DNA of 64,000 bases from Deltaproteobacteria bacterium (GCA_007693595.1 REDI01000041.1:124001-188000), one strand, 5' to 3'. Positions 16,523-26,013 are shown, numbered from the stretch's first letter. Notes: a model not told the origin generated them from the sequence alone. Translations and numbers: made by a program.

Positions 16523-17587
16523 TCACCAGCTCGCGCTGCGCAGGGTGACCTGGTAGCGATCGCAGGGCTCGTGGCTGGGTAGTCGGCGGTCGGCGGTGCC
16601 GCGCTCGCCTGGCGGGATCGACCCGATCTCGATCACCCACGCCTCGTCCTCACAGCGGAGGGCGATCTCGGCGTCGCGGAGGGTTCGCGGGGAGAGGTTG
16701 TCGAGCCAGGGTTCGGCGCTCACACGCCCTCCCATGGTACGGATGTTGGCTCCGATCTCGACGAAGGGCTTGATGTCGAGATGGCGGCTGTAGTCGGCGC
16801 GCCGGGTGAAGATGACCTCTTGGTGATCGGCGTCGATCGACAGATTGTACCCTCCGGTGACGTTCAGTCCGAGCAGTCCGGCGATCTCCGAGGAGGCGCA
16901 GGCGTCACACGTGGCGATGGCGATGCCTTCCATGACCAGATCGCCGAGCCAGAGCCGGTCTAAGAGCAGGAGGGAGGCTTGACGCTCTCCGTTGGCGGTC
17001 TGGAGGGTGATCCGCGGGTGCTCCGGGCCCGCGCGCAGGCCGAGCCGCGCGAGCTGCTCGGTGGAGAGGGTGGTGAAGGTCGCTCCGGTGTCGAGCAGCA
17101 TCTGGAGCTCCTCGACCACGCCGTCGTGCTCCACCGTGATATCGACGGTCATGCGCCGGCCTTCGCCCTCGTAGTGCAGCGCGATCTGGTTGGGTTCGAC
17201 GGCGGGAGCATCGGTCGCGGTGGTCGGGGCTGGGAGCGGCCGAGCGGGAGGGGGCTCGGGACGCGCCAGCGGCTCGGCGAGCTCCCTGGGCGCGTTCACG
17301 AGGAGTCCGGCGATCTCTTCGCGGATGGAGAGAGCAGGGAGCAAGAGGGGGATGAGCAGCGCGACCAGGCCCCCCCACAGGGTGCTCGCCGCCCCGAAGG
17401 TCGCGAGGGGTTCGGGGCCTCGTAAGGCGATCGCGACGGGGGGACCGAAGAGGAGCACGATGGCGGCCGAGATCGCGATCCAAAGCGTTGCCCCCCGGTC
17501 GATCGCGAAGAACACCACCGCGCCCACCACCAGCCCGGCCACCAGGACGCCGATCACGACGCTTATTCCGGTGACGAGGCCTTTCAT
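16523..17587 (-). CDS. Membrane-anchored retropepsin-like aspartic protease
   Basis: Three hydrophobic segments (about 3-29, 34-55 and 65-88) are followed by a Pro/Ala-rich linker and a single aspartic-protease domain with the catalytic signature LLDTGATFTTLS (Asp166). The flap and hydrophobic-hydrophobic-Gly element is seen as IAGLLGLNVTGG near 235-246. A single DTG per chain means the enzyme would act as a dimer, like other clan AA retropepsin-like bacterial proteases. With three membrane helices the catalytic domain's side of the membrane cannot be fixed. The C-terminal 80 residues have paired cysteines (ALRCEDE and EPCDRY), which favours a periplasmic site. It is divergent from purF. Confidence 0.75.
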   Translation of the reverse strand: MKGLVTGISVVIGVLVAGLVVGAVVFFAIDRGATLWIAISAAIVLLFGPPVAIALRGPEPLATFGAASTLWGGLVALLIPLLLPALSIREEIAGLLVNAPRELAEPLARPEPPPARPLPAPTTATDAPAVEPNQIALHYEGEGRRMTVDITVEHDGVVEELQMLLDTGATFTTLSTEQLARLGLRAGPEHPRITLQTANGERQASLLLLDRLWLGDLVMEGIAIATCDACASSEIAGLLGLNVTGGYNLSIDADHQEVIFTRRADYSRHLDIKPFVEIGANIRTMGGRVSAEPWLDNLSPRTLRDAEIALRCEDEAWVIEIGSIPPGERGTADRRLPSHEPCDRYQVTLRSASW

Positions 17588-17710
17588 CGGGGGTTCCGAT
17601 GCCTGGAGGCTGAGAGAGTCGACACGCTGTCTCCGGGGGTTGGTAGGACGGGGGAGAGCATGCTAGGGGAGCGCCCGGTGAGGGGGGTCCTCTCCGGGAG
17701 GTGTATCGGG

Positions 17711-17732
17711 TTGACGACACGGGGTCCCGTGT
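17711..17732 (+). promoter_or_regulatory. Inverted repeat with a -35-like box upstream of purF
   Basis: A perfect 7-bp inverted repeat ACACGGG-GT-CCCGTGT (17717-17732) directly follows a TTGACG hexamer (17711-17716), 45 bases before the purF start. It could be an operator or a leader hairpin. No clear -10 box is seen at the right spacing, so promoter status is tentative. Confidence 0.35.
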
Positions 17733-17777
17733 TCGTCCCTCGACGTGGGATCACGCGCCCACGGATCGGAGGCCATC

Positions 17778-19205
17778 GTGTGCGGCTTCGTTGGTGTAAC
17801 CGGGGTCGAGCAAGCGGCGGCGGTGGTGTGGTTGGGTCTACAGGCTCTTCAGCACCGCGGCCAAGACGCGGCGGGGATCGGCACCGTCGATGGACCCCGC
17901 TTCCACGTGCACAAGGATCTCGGCCTCGTCGTGCATGCGATCCCTTCGTCCAAGCTGGCGGATCTGCCGGGTCAGAGCGGGGTTGGGCACGTTCGGTATC
18001 CGACGAGCGGCGTCAACACGCGCGAAGATGCGCAGCCTTTCGTCACCCGTCGGCCTGGGATCGTGATGGCCCACAACGGCAACATCACCAATGTAGACGA
18101 GGTCACAGCCCAGCTCCAGCGGCGAGGCATACACATCCTGTCGAGCTGCGATGTCGAGGTCGTGCTCATGGTCCTCGCCGATGAGCTGACCCGGATCGCG
18201 CCGTCCGACCACACGGCGCAGGACCTCGTCGAGGCGGTTGGGCGCCTCTTTGGTCGGGTACGGGGTGCTTACACCGTGACCTGCCTGCTCACTGTCGACG
18301 GCGAAGAGACGCTGGTCGCCTTTCGCGATCCTCACGGGCTACGGCCAGGGGTCCTCGGACGTCGAGACGACGGCGCGTGGCTCGTCGCGAGCGAGTCGGT
18401 CGCCCTCGATGCGACCGGCTTTCGTCGCCACAGCTTCCTGCCGCCAGGAGCCGTCTTGCTCCTCCGCAAGGGGCGGGAGCCCATCTCGCTTCAGGTGTCG
18501 ACGCGAACGCACCGGCCCTGCATCTTTGAGCACATCTACTTCGCGCGTCCCGACTCGGTCATGGAGCACGGGCGTGTCAACCAGATGCGCCACCAGCTCG
18601 GGGAGCGGCTCGCCGAGGAGTGGGAAGCCCGCGGGCTCGGAGCCGATGTCGTCATTCCTATCCCCGACACCTCCCGCCCGGCGGCCCTGTCTATGGCCGA
18701 GCACCTCGGGCTGCCCTACCGCGAAGGGTTCATCAAGAACCGCTACAGCGGCCGAACCTTTATTATGCCTAACCAGCAGACCCGCGACGCCGCCTTGCGG
18801 CTCAAGCTCAACCCCATCGAAGACGTCTTTCGCGACAAGCGGGTGATCCTGGTCGACGACAGCATCGTTCGCGGCTCGACCATGCGCCGGATCATCAAGA
18901 CGATCGCAGATCTCGGGGCCAAGGCCATCCACCTGGCCATCTTCAGCCCTCCGGTGCGCCATCCCTGCTTCTATGGGATCGACATGCCCACGCGCGCCGA
19001 GCTCGTAGCGGCCGATCTCGACGATGACGCCCTCGAGGCCACGCTCGTTACCCGCTTCGGCTGCGATAGTGTGACCTACCTCTCTCGGCGAGGGCTCGCT
19101 CGTACCACCGAGCTCCCCCTGTGCGCGGCGTGCTTCGACGGGGACTACGTCGTGCCGGTGAGCCAGGATGAACGCCGGGCTATCGAGTGTGACCGAAGAC
19201 CGTAA
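17778..19205 (+). CDS. purF: Amidophosphoribosyltransferase
   Basis: This enzyme makes 5-phosphoribosylamine from PRPP and glutamine, the first committed step of purine synthesis. Starting at the GTG at 17778 (five bases after GGAGG) gives Met-Cys-Gly-Phe, so that Cys becomes the N-terminal glutaminase nucleophile after Met removal; longer starts would bury it. The Ntn glutaminase domain (about 1-230) has LQHRGQDAAGI and PTSGVNTREDAQPF. The phosphoribosyltransferase domain carries VILVDDSIVRGSTM (about 356-369). At 475 residues it is typical. The C-terminal CAACFDGDY is the usual purF ending. It stands alone rather than in a pur operon. Confidence 0.96.
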   Translation: MCGFVGVTGVEQAAAVVWLGLQALQHRGQDAAGIGTVDGPRFHVHKDLGLVVHAIPSSKLADLPGQSGVGHVRYPTSGVNTREDAQPFVTRRPGIVMAHNGNITNVDEVTAQLQRRGIHILSSCDVEVVLMVLADELTRIAPSDHTAQDLVEAVGRLFGRVRGAYTVTCLLTVDGEETLVAFRDPHGLRPGVLGRRDDGAWLVASESVALDATGFRRHSFLPPGAVLLLRKGREPISLQVSTRTHRPCIFEHIYFARPDSVMEHGRVNQMRHQLGERLAEEWEARGLGADVVIPIPDTSRPAALSMAEHLGLPYREGFIKNRYSGRTFIMPNQQTRDAALRLKLNPIEDVFRDKRVILVDDSIVRGSTMRRIIKTIADLGAKAIHLAIFSPPVRHPCFYGIDMPTRAELVAADLDDDALEATLVTRFGCDSVTYLSRRGLARTTELPLCAACFDGDYVVPVSQDERRAIECDRRP

Positions 19206-19252
19206 GCCAGGCGAGTGGTACGCGAACTCTGCAGTTGATATATCCTAGAGTC

Positions 19253-20146
19253 ATGCCTGAGCTGACCCAAAAGATCAGCGCCGCGCATTACCTGCACGCG
19301 CGCTCTGGGCTTGAGCCGGTCCTTCGACCCCCGGTCGAGAGCCCTACCTGCTTGGCGTGGCGGCCTCGCTCCCAGCGCCTACTCGTGGGCAACCGTGGCG
19401 GGGAGCTCTTCGAGGTCGAGCCGGTCGATGGCACCATCCGGCGTGCTCATGACCTGGGCTGGATCACGGCCCTAGCCGTCCACCCCGACAACACCCGCTT
19501 CGTCACCCTCGGCGCCGAAGGCACCTTTACCATCGGCGAGATCAGCGGGGCATCGACCGACTACATCAAGGGGCAGCACGGCTTCGCCCGGCGCATGAGC
19601 GCCATGTGGTTCCAAGACTACGCTGTGCTCACGGGCGATACGGCCACGGGGCGCGAGGTCGTGCTCGTGCGAGACGGAAAGGTCAAGCTCCGCATCCCGG
19701 TGCCGCATCGGGCTATCCCCAGGGGCAGTAGCACAGGCAAGCTCGAGCTCGTGCGGTCGACCCAGGCTGGACTGATGGTCCGCACGCTGAGCCGCAAGCC
19801 CGCGCCGGTCGACATCGAGTCGACGAATCATGTGCTGCGGTGCTTCGGCGATGTCGTGCTCGGCTTCACGGTCATCGGCCTGGTGGTCTGGCATGGCGAC
19901 ACGGCCATCTCGCTCCGGTTCACCGATCTCGGGGTCGCGTGTATCTCGCCGGATCACGAGTACGTGGGCATGGGGACCCGCTCCGGATCAGTGGCGATCG
20001 CCAAGCTGGACACCGCCGAGAACCGCGCCCACCCCGACGTGGTCCGCGCGGGCGAGGGGCCGGTCATGGCGGTCTCGTTCGCGGAGCGCGGCCAGTGGCT
20101 CGCTTCGGCCGGCGACTCCCTCATCGTCTGGTCGTGGGAAGACTGA
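19253..20146 (+). CDS. WD40-like beta-propeller protein
   Basis: The 297-residue product contains repeated blades of the WD40 type, e.g. LAWRPRSQRLLVGNRGGELFEVE, ITALAVHPDNTRF and VMAVSFAERGQWLASAGDSLIVWSW, ending with the last blade. No signal peptide, kinase domain or catalytic motif is present, so it is likely a cytoplasmic scaffold. The ATG at 19253 is preferred over a TTG 18 bases upstream; neither has a strong ribosome site. An AT-rich TTGATATATCC just upstream might contain a promoter close to the start. It follows purF by 47 bases but has no obvious functional link to it. Confidence 0.7.
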   Translation: MPELTQKISAAHYLHARSGLEPVLRPPVESPTCLAWRPRSQRLLVGNRGGELFEVEPVDGTIRRAHDLGWITALAVHPDNTRFVTLGAEGTFTIGEISGASTDYIKGQHGFARRMSAMWFQDYAVLTGDTATGREVVLVRDGKVKLRIPVPHRAIPRGSSTGKLELVRSTQAGLMVRTLSRKPAPVDIESTNHVLRCFGDVVLGFTVIGLVVWHGDTAISLRFTDLGVACISPDHEYVGMGTRSGSVAIAKLDTAENRAHPDVVRAGEGPVMAVSFAERGQWLASAGDSLIVWSWED

Positions 20147-20164
20147 GGCGCGGAGCTCGTCGAC

Positions 20165-20947
20165 CTACCGGAGCTCGACCGGAAACGCGAGCCGCAGGGC
20201 CGGCGCGATCCTCTGGAAGGACTCGTCGTCGGCGGGATCGAGGAGCCGATTGGTGGTCAGGGCATAGATGTGCTGGCGCTCCAGGGGCCCTGTGGTCTGG
20301 AGCAGGTAGTCGTTCCGAGACTTCAACCGCGAGATCTCGATGGGGGTCCGCTCATCGGAGACGTACAGGTCGAGCTTGACATCGGTGGAGGTGATGCTGG
20401 TGAGGTCGGCGCGCTCGACGTACTTGAGGCGATGAAGACTGACATCGAGCGCCATGAGCTGATCGTAGCGAAGGTCGCCGTGGTAGAGGAAGCGCAGGGG
20501 TTCGCCGTCGACGCTGATCCTTCCGGGTTCACGGATGCCGTAGAGCGACTCGATGTTGCTCCCCACCGCGCGGATCAGCTTGGGCTGGAGCTTGATATAG
20601 CTACTGGGTCCGACGACATGGAAGCCTTTTTCGGATGGGATCGGGTAGAGCTTGACCACGATGTCGCCGTCGTCGTGAGTTCGGGCGCCTTCATCGGTGA
20701 ACTGGACTTGTAGCTCGCCCTGAATGTAGCCCTCGCGACCGGCGTGGAGCGTGGCAGAACCCTCGCCAGCAGGCATCGCGAAGCGTCCGTGGGCGTCGGT
20801 GATCGGTCGCTCGGCGGAGCCGTCGAGCTTGACCATCGCCCCTTCGATGGGCGATCCCCAGATATCCACGACCCTCCCGTTGAGGGTGGGGGTGGGCGTA
20901 CAACCGGCGAAGAGGATCGCCAGGCTCAGCGTGCGTAGATGAATCAT
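20165..20947 (-). CDS. Lipoprotein with carboxypeptidase regulatory-like domain
   Basis: The 260-residue product begins MIHLRTLSLAILFAGC, a classic lipoprotein signal with lipobox FAGC, so it should be acylated at Cys16. An Ig-like carboxypeptidase-regulatory fold follows: LNGRVVDIWGSPIEGAMVKLDG, then DAHGRFAMPAGEG and HAGREGY. The remaining 170 residues are not recognised. The ATG at 20947 is used because the 22 residues before it do not resemble a signal and lie in the divergent promoter region. It is divergent from the MYXO-CTERM protease gene at 21188 (240 bases) and convergent with the propeller gene. Confidence 0.75.
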   Translation of the reverse strand: MIHLRTLSLAILFAGCTPTPTLNGRVVDIWGSPIEGAMVKLDGSAERPITDAHGRFAMPAGEGSATLHAGREGYIQGELQVQFTDEGARTHDDGDIVVKLYPIPSEKGFHVVGPSSYIKLQPKLIRAVGSNIESLYGIREPGRISVDGEPLRFLYHGDLRYDQLMALDVSLHRLKYVERADLTSITSTDVKLDLYVSDERTPIEISRLKSRNDYLLQTTGPLERQHIYALTTNRLLDPADDESFQRIAPALRLAFPVELR

Positions 20948-21187
20948 TCGGGCCTCTTCCACTCTGGCGCACCATAGCGCAGGTGGGGCCGATGCGCAGC
21001 CCATCGGGTGCAACTGGCGACGTGGGGGTTCTTCTCGACTTCGTCCGTGCCCTCACCGACGTCGAGGGCGTCTGGCTTCCGTAGAGGACGGTACAGCCTC
21101 GTAAGGAATGTGTCTGCCGCGTGCGGACGGGGCTGGGATGGGGCAAACTCTTACTGTCGCGCCGCTCTGGAACACCTTGGAGTCTCC

Positions 21188-22324
21188 ATGTCGCTCTCAG
21201 CCCTTCTCCTCTCGCTGTCGGGCCTGGCGTTCGCTGAACCGCTGACCCTGCAGGACGATATCCTCGATGATGCCCATGACATGGGTGCCTCGGATGTCTT
21301 GCTCGAGACCTTGGACCGGGCCCAGTGGGTCGACATCCCCATCTCTTCGGATCGCGCGCAGATCGTCAACGGCTCGGCGACCACCGACTTTCGCGAGGTC
21401 GTTGCCCTGGCGGGCATCGCCCGGAATGGTCAGGCGGCGCTCTTCTGCTCGGGGACCTGGGTGCATGAGCGTTGGGTCGTCACGGCGGCGCACTGCATCG
21501 ATGCCCTTCGCCAATACGAGCGTCAAGGCCTGACTCCCCATGTGGTCTTTGGCGGCAACATCTGGGCGGGGGACTATTTCCACGTCGCCGAGGTCACGGA
21601 GTCCATCAACCACCCTAACTGGACCGGCAACGTCAATAATGGAGCCGATATCGGAGTCCTGCAGATCACGGGTGGCCCGGGTGCGGGCCTGCGCCCCATG
21701 CCGATCATGGTCGACTCGGCGACCTCGTTCTCGCGCGGCGAGAAGCTCGACTATGTCGGCTTCGGCGTCACGCGCGATGGCGCCAGCGACTCTGGAGTCA
21801 AGCGAACGGCCGACATCGGGTTCTGGGAGCTCCGAGGCGACTACATCATTGCCTATGACGAAGTGAAGAACCTCTGCCAAGGGGACTCGGGTGGGGCTGG
21901 CCTGCGGCGGGTCTCCGGCGGGTGGCAGCTCGCGGGCGTGAACTCCTTCGTCTACGATGTCACGGGAGATGGTCAGTCGTGCGTGAACGGCGCGAGCGGA
22001 GCGGTGCGGCTCGATCGGTTCCACCCTTGGATCGAAGAGAATACGGAGTGGTCCCGCGCCACGAACGGCGATGGCGGCGGAAACGGTGGAAACGGTGGAA
22101 ACGGGGGAGATGGAGGTAGCGATGGGGGCGGCGATAACGGCGGCGGAGACAGCGGCGGCGGCGACGATGAGCCGCGGGATGTCGACTATGGCGACTGGAG
22201 CGAGCCCGACCGGCCGCCTGAGGATTCGGTGGTGCTCGGCTGTAGCGCCGTCGCGGGGCAAGGTCTGGGCGGGTTGGGCCTCCTCGGCCTGCTAGGGTTG
22301 CTCCTCGCGCGCCGCCGACGGTGA
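21188..22324 (+). CDS. Secreted trypsin-like serine protease with MYXO-CTERM-type sorting tail
   Basis: The 378-residue product has a signal peptide (cleavage near AFA, about residue 16), a propeptide ending at IVNG (59-62), and an S1 chymotrypsin-fold domain with His102 (TAAHC), Asp154 (GADIGVL) and Ser234 (QGDSGGAG). After the catalytic domain comes a Gly/Asn/Asp-rich linker (about 297-330). The C-terminus has the tripartite form GCSAV - hydrophobic helix - RRRR, matching MYXO-CTERM tails that are processed at Cys and retained or exported by myxosortase-type machinery. The ATG lies five bases after GGAG. This is the best taxonomic marker in the window, pointing to Myxococcota. Substrate unknown; likely a surface or secreted predation/nutrition enzyme. 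Confidence 0.9.
   Translation: MSLSALLLSLSGLAFAEPLTLQDDILDDAHDMGASDVLLETLDRAQWVDIPISSDRAQIVNGSATTDFREVVALAGIARNGQAALFCSGTWVHERWVVTAAHCIDALRQYERQGLTPHVVFGGNIWAGDYFHVAEVTESINHPNWTGNVNNGADIGVLQITGGPGAGLRPMPIMVDSATSFSRGEKLDYVGFGVTRDGASDSGVKRTADIGFWELRGDYIIAYDEVKNLCQGDSGGAGLRRVSGGWQLAGVNSFVYDVTGDGQSCVNGASGAVRLDRFHPWIEENTEWSRATNGDGGGNGGNGGNGGDGGSDGGGDNGGGDSGGGDDEPRDVDYGDWSEPDRPPEDSVVLGCSAVAGQGLGGLGLLGLLGLLLARRRR
22076..22102 (+). repeat. Tandem 9-bp repeats in the Gly/Asn linker
   Basis: Three near-perfect copies of GGYGGAAAC encode Gly-Gly-Asn units in the linker before the MYXO-CTERM tail. Such runs can vary in copy number by slippage, changing linker length without affecting the catalytic domain. 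Confidence 0.7.
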
Positions 22325-22421
22325 GGGTGGCGCTCTCGCGGGGCACCATGCTCCCGAGAGCTCGGCATGGGCAGTCCTACGGCCGTCGCGGGCCTCGGCG
22401 GTGGCCCTCTCGCAGGGTCTA

Positions 22422-22447
22422 GCGTTCCTGTTCCAGACAGAGAACGC
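22422..22447. terminator. Hairpin between convergent protease and kinase genes
   Basis: GCGTTCCTGT (22422-22431) pairs with ACAG-A-GAACGC (22437-22447), with one bulged A and a 5-base loop. There is no strong T-tract on either strand. It lies just beyond the stop of the kinase at 22450 and may serve as a factor-assisted or bidirectional terminator. Confidence 0.4.
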
Positions 22448-22449
22448 CG

Positions 22450-25400
22450 CTAGAGGCTCTCGAACTCGATGTCTTCGTCAAGGGCGGCGTCGATGCCCAG
22501 GTGGCGCATCCAGGGTCGAGCTCGGAAGCTCCGTTCCAGCTCTTCGGACAGGCTACTGGTGAACTCGCTGACCAGCTCCTTACCGACCGCTCGATGGGTC
22601 TGGGCCTCGTCTTCGTCGCAGAGATCGGCGAGCAAGGCGCGAGCCTCGAGCGAGATGAGCCGAAGCCCCCGGCTGCCCGCGGTCTGGAGGACGCTCCGAG
22701 CCAGGCGTTGGGCTGTGGAGCGGTCCCCCGCAGCCTGATAGGCACGAGCCAAGGCGAGCTCTACCTGAGTTCGGCGGGGCACGGGGAGCTCCTTCAGGCT
22801 GGCCTCGGCGGTGGCCCGTTGCTCCTCGTGGGCGGCTCGGTCGCTGCTCGCGAGGGCGTGGGCTAGGATCGCCCGAGCTAGCGGCTGAAAACGCTCGGGA
22901 TCGGCCCGATCATCGGCGTTGAGGGCCTCACGGGCACACCGTGCGGCGTGGGCGGGCTCGTCGGTCTCGAGGAAGAGCTGTGCGAGGAGGGTCTCGCAGG
23001 CGAGGACCTCGTCGTCGAGCCCGATCTGACGGGCCAGTAAGAGCGCTTCGACCAGACACTCGCGGGCGTCGCTGTGTCGTCCAAGGTCGAGCGCTGCCAT
23101 CCCCATCGCCCGCTGGGCTGCGACACGACCCAGCTTGTAGTCGAGATCGGTCGCCACCTGGGCGGCGATGTGGGCTCGCTGACGCGCCTGCATGGGTTGC
23201 CCCTGCCAGGTGAGGAGCTCAGCCAGGTTGGACAGAGCCAAGACTCGGTTCCGCTTTCGGCGAAGCTCGCGGAAGATGCTCTCGGCTTCGGTCAGGCCAG
23301 CGGTGGCTGAGGCGAGCTGCCCGCGGGTCGCTTGCGCGGCAGTGAGCGCGAGGAGCAGCTCGGCCCGCTGGGAGGCGAGCTCGCTGCCACGGGCGACCAA
23401 GAGGCCCTCGTTCGACAGCCGCTCCACGTCGTCGAGCCGGCCTTCGAGCCAGGCCTGACCCGCCATACCGAGTAGGGCCTCCGCCACCCCCTCCCGATCG
23501 TGCAGACGCCGCGACTCGTCCAACGCCTTCTGGGCGAGCTCGGCGGACTCTTCAAAGATCTTCCGTCGGCGGAGCACCCGCGAGAGGTCCAGGCGTGCGC
23601 GGTTGGCGGCGCGGGCGTCGGAGCCGTCCTCGGCCAGCTTGAGCACGGCCCGATAGCAGGCCTCTGCCTCGCTCCAGTCGGCTCGATTGGCCAGGACCTC
23701 GCCGCGTACATCGAGCAGGTCGCGCCGAAAGCTCAGGAACTCGCTCTGCTCGAGATCGGCGAGGGCGGACTCTTCGATGGCGGCGGCCTTGTCGGTGAGG
23801 GACCAGGCCTCTTGGAGCAGGGAGCGGTCTCGAAGCCGACGGGCGGCCGCCACCAAGTAGCGGTAGGCTCGACCGGCGTCGCCAGCGCGCCGGTAGTGCT
23901 CCCCGACGATCTCGAGCGCTGCGGGGTTCTGCGCGTAGTGCAGCTCAAGGGCAGCCGCCATGCGGCGGTGCAGGTGGGCGCGACTGTCGGGGCTGAGATC
24001 GCGGTAGACGACATCGGCGAACTTGCGGTGACTCACGACGTAGAGGACCAGCTCTCCGGCTCGTCGCTCGCGGACGATTCCGGCCGTCAGCAAGCGCTCG
24101 ATGCTGTCGAGGACCCGGTCTTCGGACTCGTCGATGACGTCGAGCAGCACGTCGAGGTCGACCTCGCGTCCCGCCACGGCGAGGACCTCGAGCGCCTCGC
24201 GGTCGTCGGGCTCGATCCCCTCGAGACGGCTGCGCATCATCTGCCGGATCCCCAGGGGGATCTCGAGGTGACCCGAGGCGATCTCGTCGGGCTGGAGGAG
24301 GAGGCTCCCCCGACCGTCGGGACCCAGGCGCAGGATCCCTCGCGCCATGAGGGAGCGCAGGAACTCTACGACGAAGAAGGCGTTTCCTTCTGTCTCTTGG
24401 TGGAGCCGCTGCGCGAGGAGGCGGGCGAGGAGGTCCTCGTCGATGAGGCCGGAGATCATGCGGGTGAGGTCTCGGCGTGAGAGGGGTCCGACCGCCATGC
24501 GCTGCGGTTCGAGGCCGAGCTCGTCGCCCTCGGCGAAGACGTCGGCCGCGGGGCTCGCCTTATGGCGAAGCGTGGAGATCACGAGCAGGGCGTGCTGCTG
24601 GTTCACCAGGAGCGTTCGGACCAGGTAGGTGAGAAGCTCGACGAACCGAGGATGGGCGGAGTGCAGGTCGTCGATCAGGATGATCTGCGGCTGCTCGTCG
24701 AGCAAGGCGAGTAGGGCGTCTCGGGCGCCGTCGTACAGCGCGTATCGAGCGTGGGTCGGGCTTGCACCACTCTCTTCGAAGCTCTGGATCGCTTGGAGGA
24801 GGGGCGCTGGAGCCTCGCCGTCGAAGGCGTTGGCGAAGGACTGTGCCAAGGCGACGACGCCACCCGATGCGGTCTCGCCGCTCATGAACTCGAGGCTGTG
24901 GGTGCGGATGCCCAGGCTGCGTGCCCGATCCATGGCGACTGCCAGCAGCCGGGACTTTCCGCTCCCATCGTCGCCTTCGAGGACCAAAACCCCGCCTCGC
25001 CGCGCGGTGAGTCCGCTGATCGCGTCGGTGATGGACTCGACCTCGAGCTGTCGGCCGGTGAGCGGAGGCTCCCAGCCCCCTTCGACCGCCGGGACGACCT
25101 CGCGCTCTTCGGCTTCGAGGCGGTAGAGGATCTCTTGGGCGGACTGGTAGCGGTCTCGCTCGGATTTCTGGAGCAGCCGGCGACAGATCTCGTCGAGGTG
25201 CTCGGGGATCTGTCGGTTGATCTCGCGGGGGGCGGGGGCGGCGCGGTCGCGGTGCAAGGTGACGTAGCCGGCCATGTCCTTGGCGACGAAGGGACGCTTG
25301 CCCGTGAGCATGGCGAAGAGGATCACGCCGAGGCTGTAGAGATCGGAGCGGTGATCGATAGGCGCACCCGTGATCTGCTCGGGGGAGGCGTAGGCCCAGG

Positions 25401-26013
25401 TGCCGACCAGGGTGGTGGACATCATGAAGTCATCGGTGGGATCAAGATACTTCACGATTCCGAAGTCGGTCAGCTTCGCGACCCCTTCCGAGCTGATCAG
25501 CACGTTGCTCGGTTTGAGATCCCGGTGCACCAGACCTGATCGGTGAACGACTGAGAGGGCGCGGCAGAGGTCGATCAGGATATCCTCGACACGTCGCCAG
25601 CGGTCTTCAGGATCCCAGTTCCGGAACTGTCGTATCAAGGCGTGGAGATCGGGTCCGTCGACGTACTCCATGGCGATGTAGGGGTGTCCGAAGATGTCAC
25701 CGGAGCTCTCGACGCGCACGACGTTGACGTGATGAATGCGCATGAGGGCTCGGTACTCGCGGTTGAATCGCTTCAGGCCTGTCTTGAAGCGGGACCGTCG
25801 AAGGACCTTGAGGGCGACGAGCTGCTCGTTGGGATCCTTGGCGAGCAGGACCCGAGCCATGCCACCACTGCCGATCTCGCGCAGGAAGATGTAGTTGTCG
25901 ATCCTCGAGCCTGGGTGGATGATCACCCCCCCCATCTCGAGGGGCTCCTCGGTCTTGGGTCCGTTCGGCTGGCCGATCCGGGTACTACCGCCGTTGCGAT
26001 CGCTCGGGGACAT
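22450..26013 (-). CDS. Giant Ser/Thr protein kinase - AAA/STAND ATPase - TPR protein (paralogue 1)
   Basis: The 1187-residue product has a complete kinase domain (about 40-300): GSGGMA loop, Lys69 in VALKV, HRDLKPSN with catalytic Asp165, and DFG (183-185). An AAA-type ATPase follows with Walker A GDDGSGKS (347-354) and Walker B IILIDDLH (443-451). The rest (about 600-1187) is tetratricopeptide-like helical repeats. This PknK-like layout couples phosphorylation to an NTP-driven switch. The start is the ATG at 26013 with GGAG five bases upstream. It is the last of three tandem paralogues, 96 bases after paralogue 2. No membrane segment is present, so signalling is cytoplasmic. Partner substrates are unknown. 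Confidence 0.9.
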   Translation of the reverse strand: MSPSDRNGGSTRIGQPNGPKTEEPLEMGGVIIHPGSRIDNYIFLREIGSGGMARVLLAKDPNEQLVALKVLRRSRFKTGLKRFNREYRALMRIHHVNVVRVESSGDIFGHPYIAMEYVDGPDLHALIRQFRNWDPEDRWRRVEDILIDLCRALSVVHRSGLVHRDLKPSNVLISSEGVAKLTDFGIVKYLDPTDDFMMSTTLVGTWAYASPEQITGAPIDHRSDLYSLGVILFAMLTGKRPFVAKDMAGYVTLHRDRAAPAPREINRQIPEHLDEICRRLLQKSERDRYQSAQEILYRLEAEEREVVPAVEGGWEPPLTGRQLEVESITDAISGLTARRGGVLVLEGDDGSGKSRLLAVAMDRARSLGIRTHSLEFMSGETASGGVVALAQSFANAFDGEAPAPLLQAIQSFEESGASPTHARYALYDGARDALLALLDEQPQIILIDDLHSAHPRFVELLTYLVRTLLVNQQHALLVISTLRHKASPAADVFAEGDELGLEPQRMAVGPLSRRDLTRMISGLIDEDLLARLLAQRLHQETEGNAFFVVEFLRSLMARGILRLGPDGRGSLLLQPDEIASGHLEIPLGIRQMMRSRLEGIEPDDREALEVLAVAGREVDLDVLLDVIDESEDRVLDSIERLLTAGIVRERRAGELVLYVVSHRKFADVVYRDLSPDSRAHLHRRMAAALELHYAQNPAALEIVGEHYRRAGDAGRAYRYLVAAARRLRDRSLLQEAWSLTDKAAAIEESALADLEQSEFLSFRRDLLDVRGEVLANRADWSEAEACYRAVLKLAEDGSDARAANRARLDLSRVLRRRKIFEESAELAQKALDESRRLHDREGVAEALLGMAGQAWLEGRLDDVERLSNEGLLVARGSELASQRAELLLALTAAQATRGQLASATAGLTEAESIFRELRRKRNRVLALSNLAELLTWQGQPMQARQRAHIAAQVATDLDYKLGRVAAQRAMGMAALDLGRHSDARECLVEALLLARQIGLDDEVLACETLLAQLFLETDEPAHAARCAREALNADDRADPERFQPLARAILAHALASSDRAAHEEQRATAEASLKELPVPRRTQVELALARAYQAAGDRSTAQRLARSVLQTAGSRGLRLISLEARALLADLCDEDEAQTHRAVGKELVSEFTSSLSEELERSFRARPWMRHLGIDAALDEDIEFESL

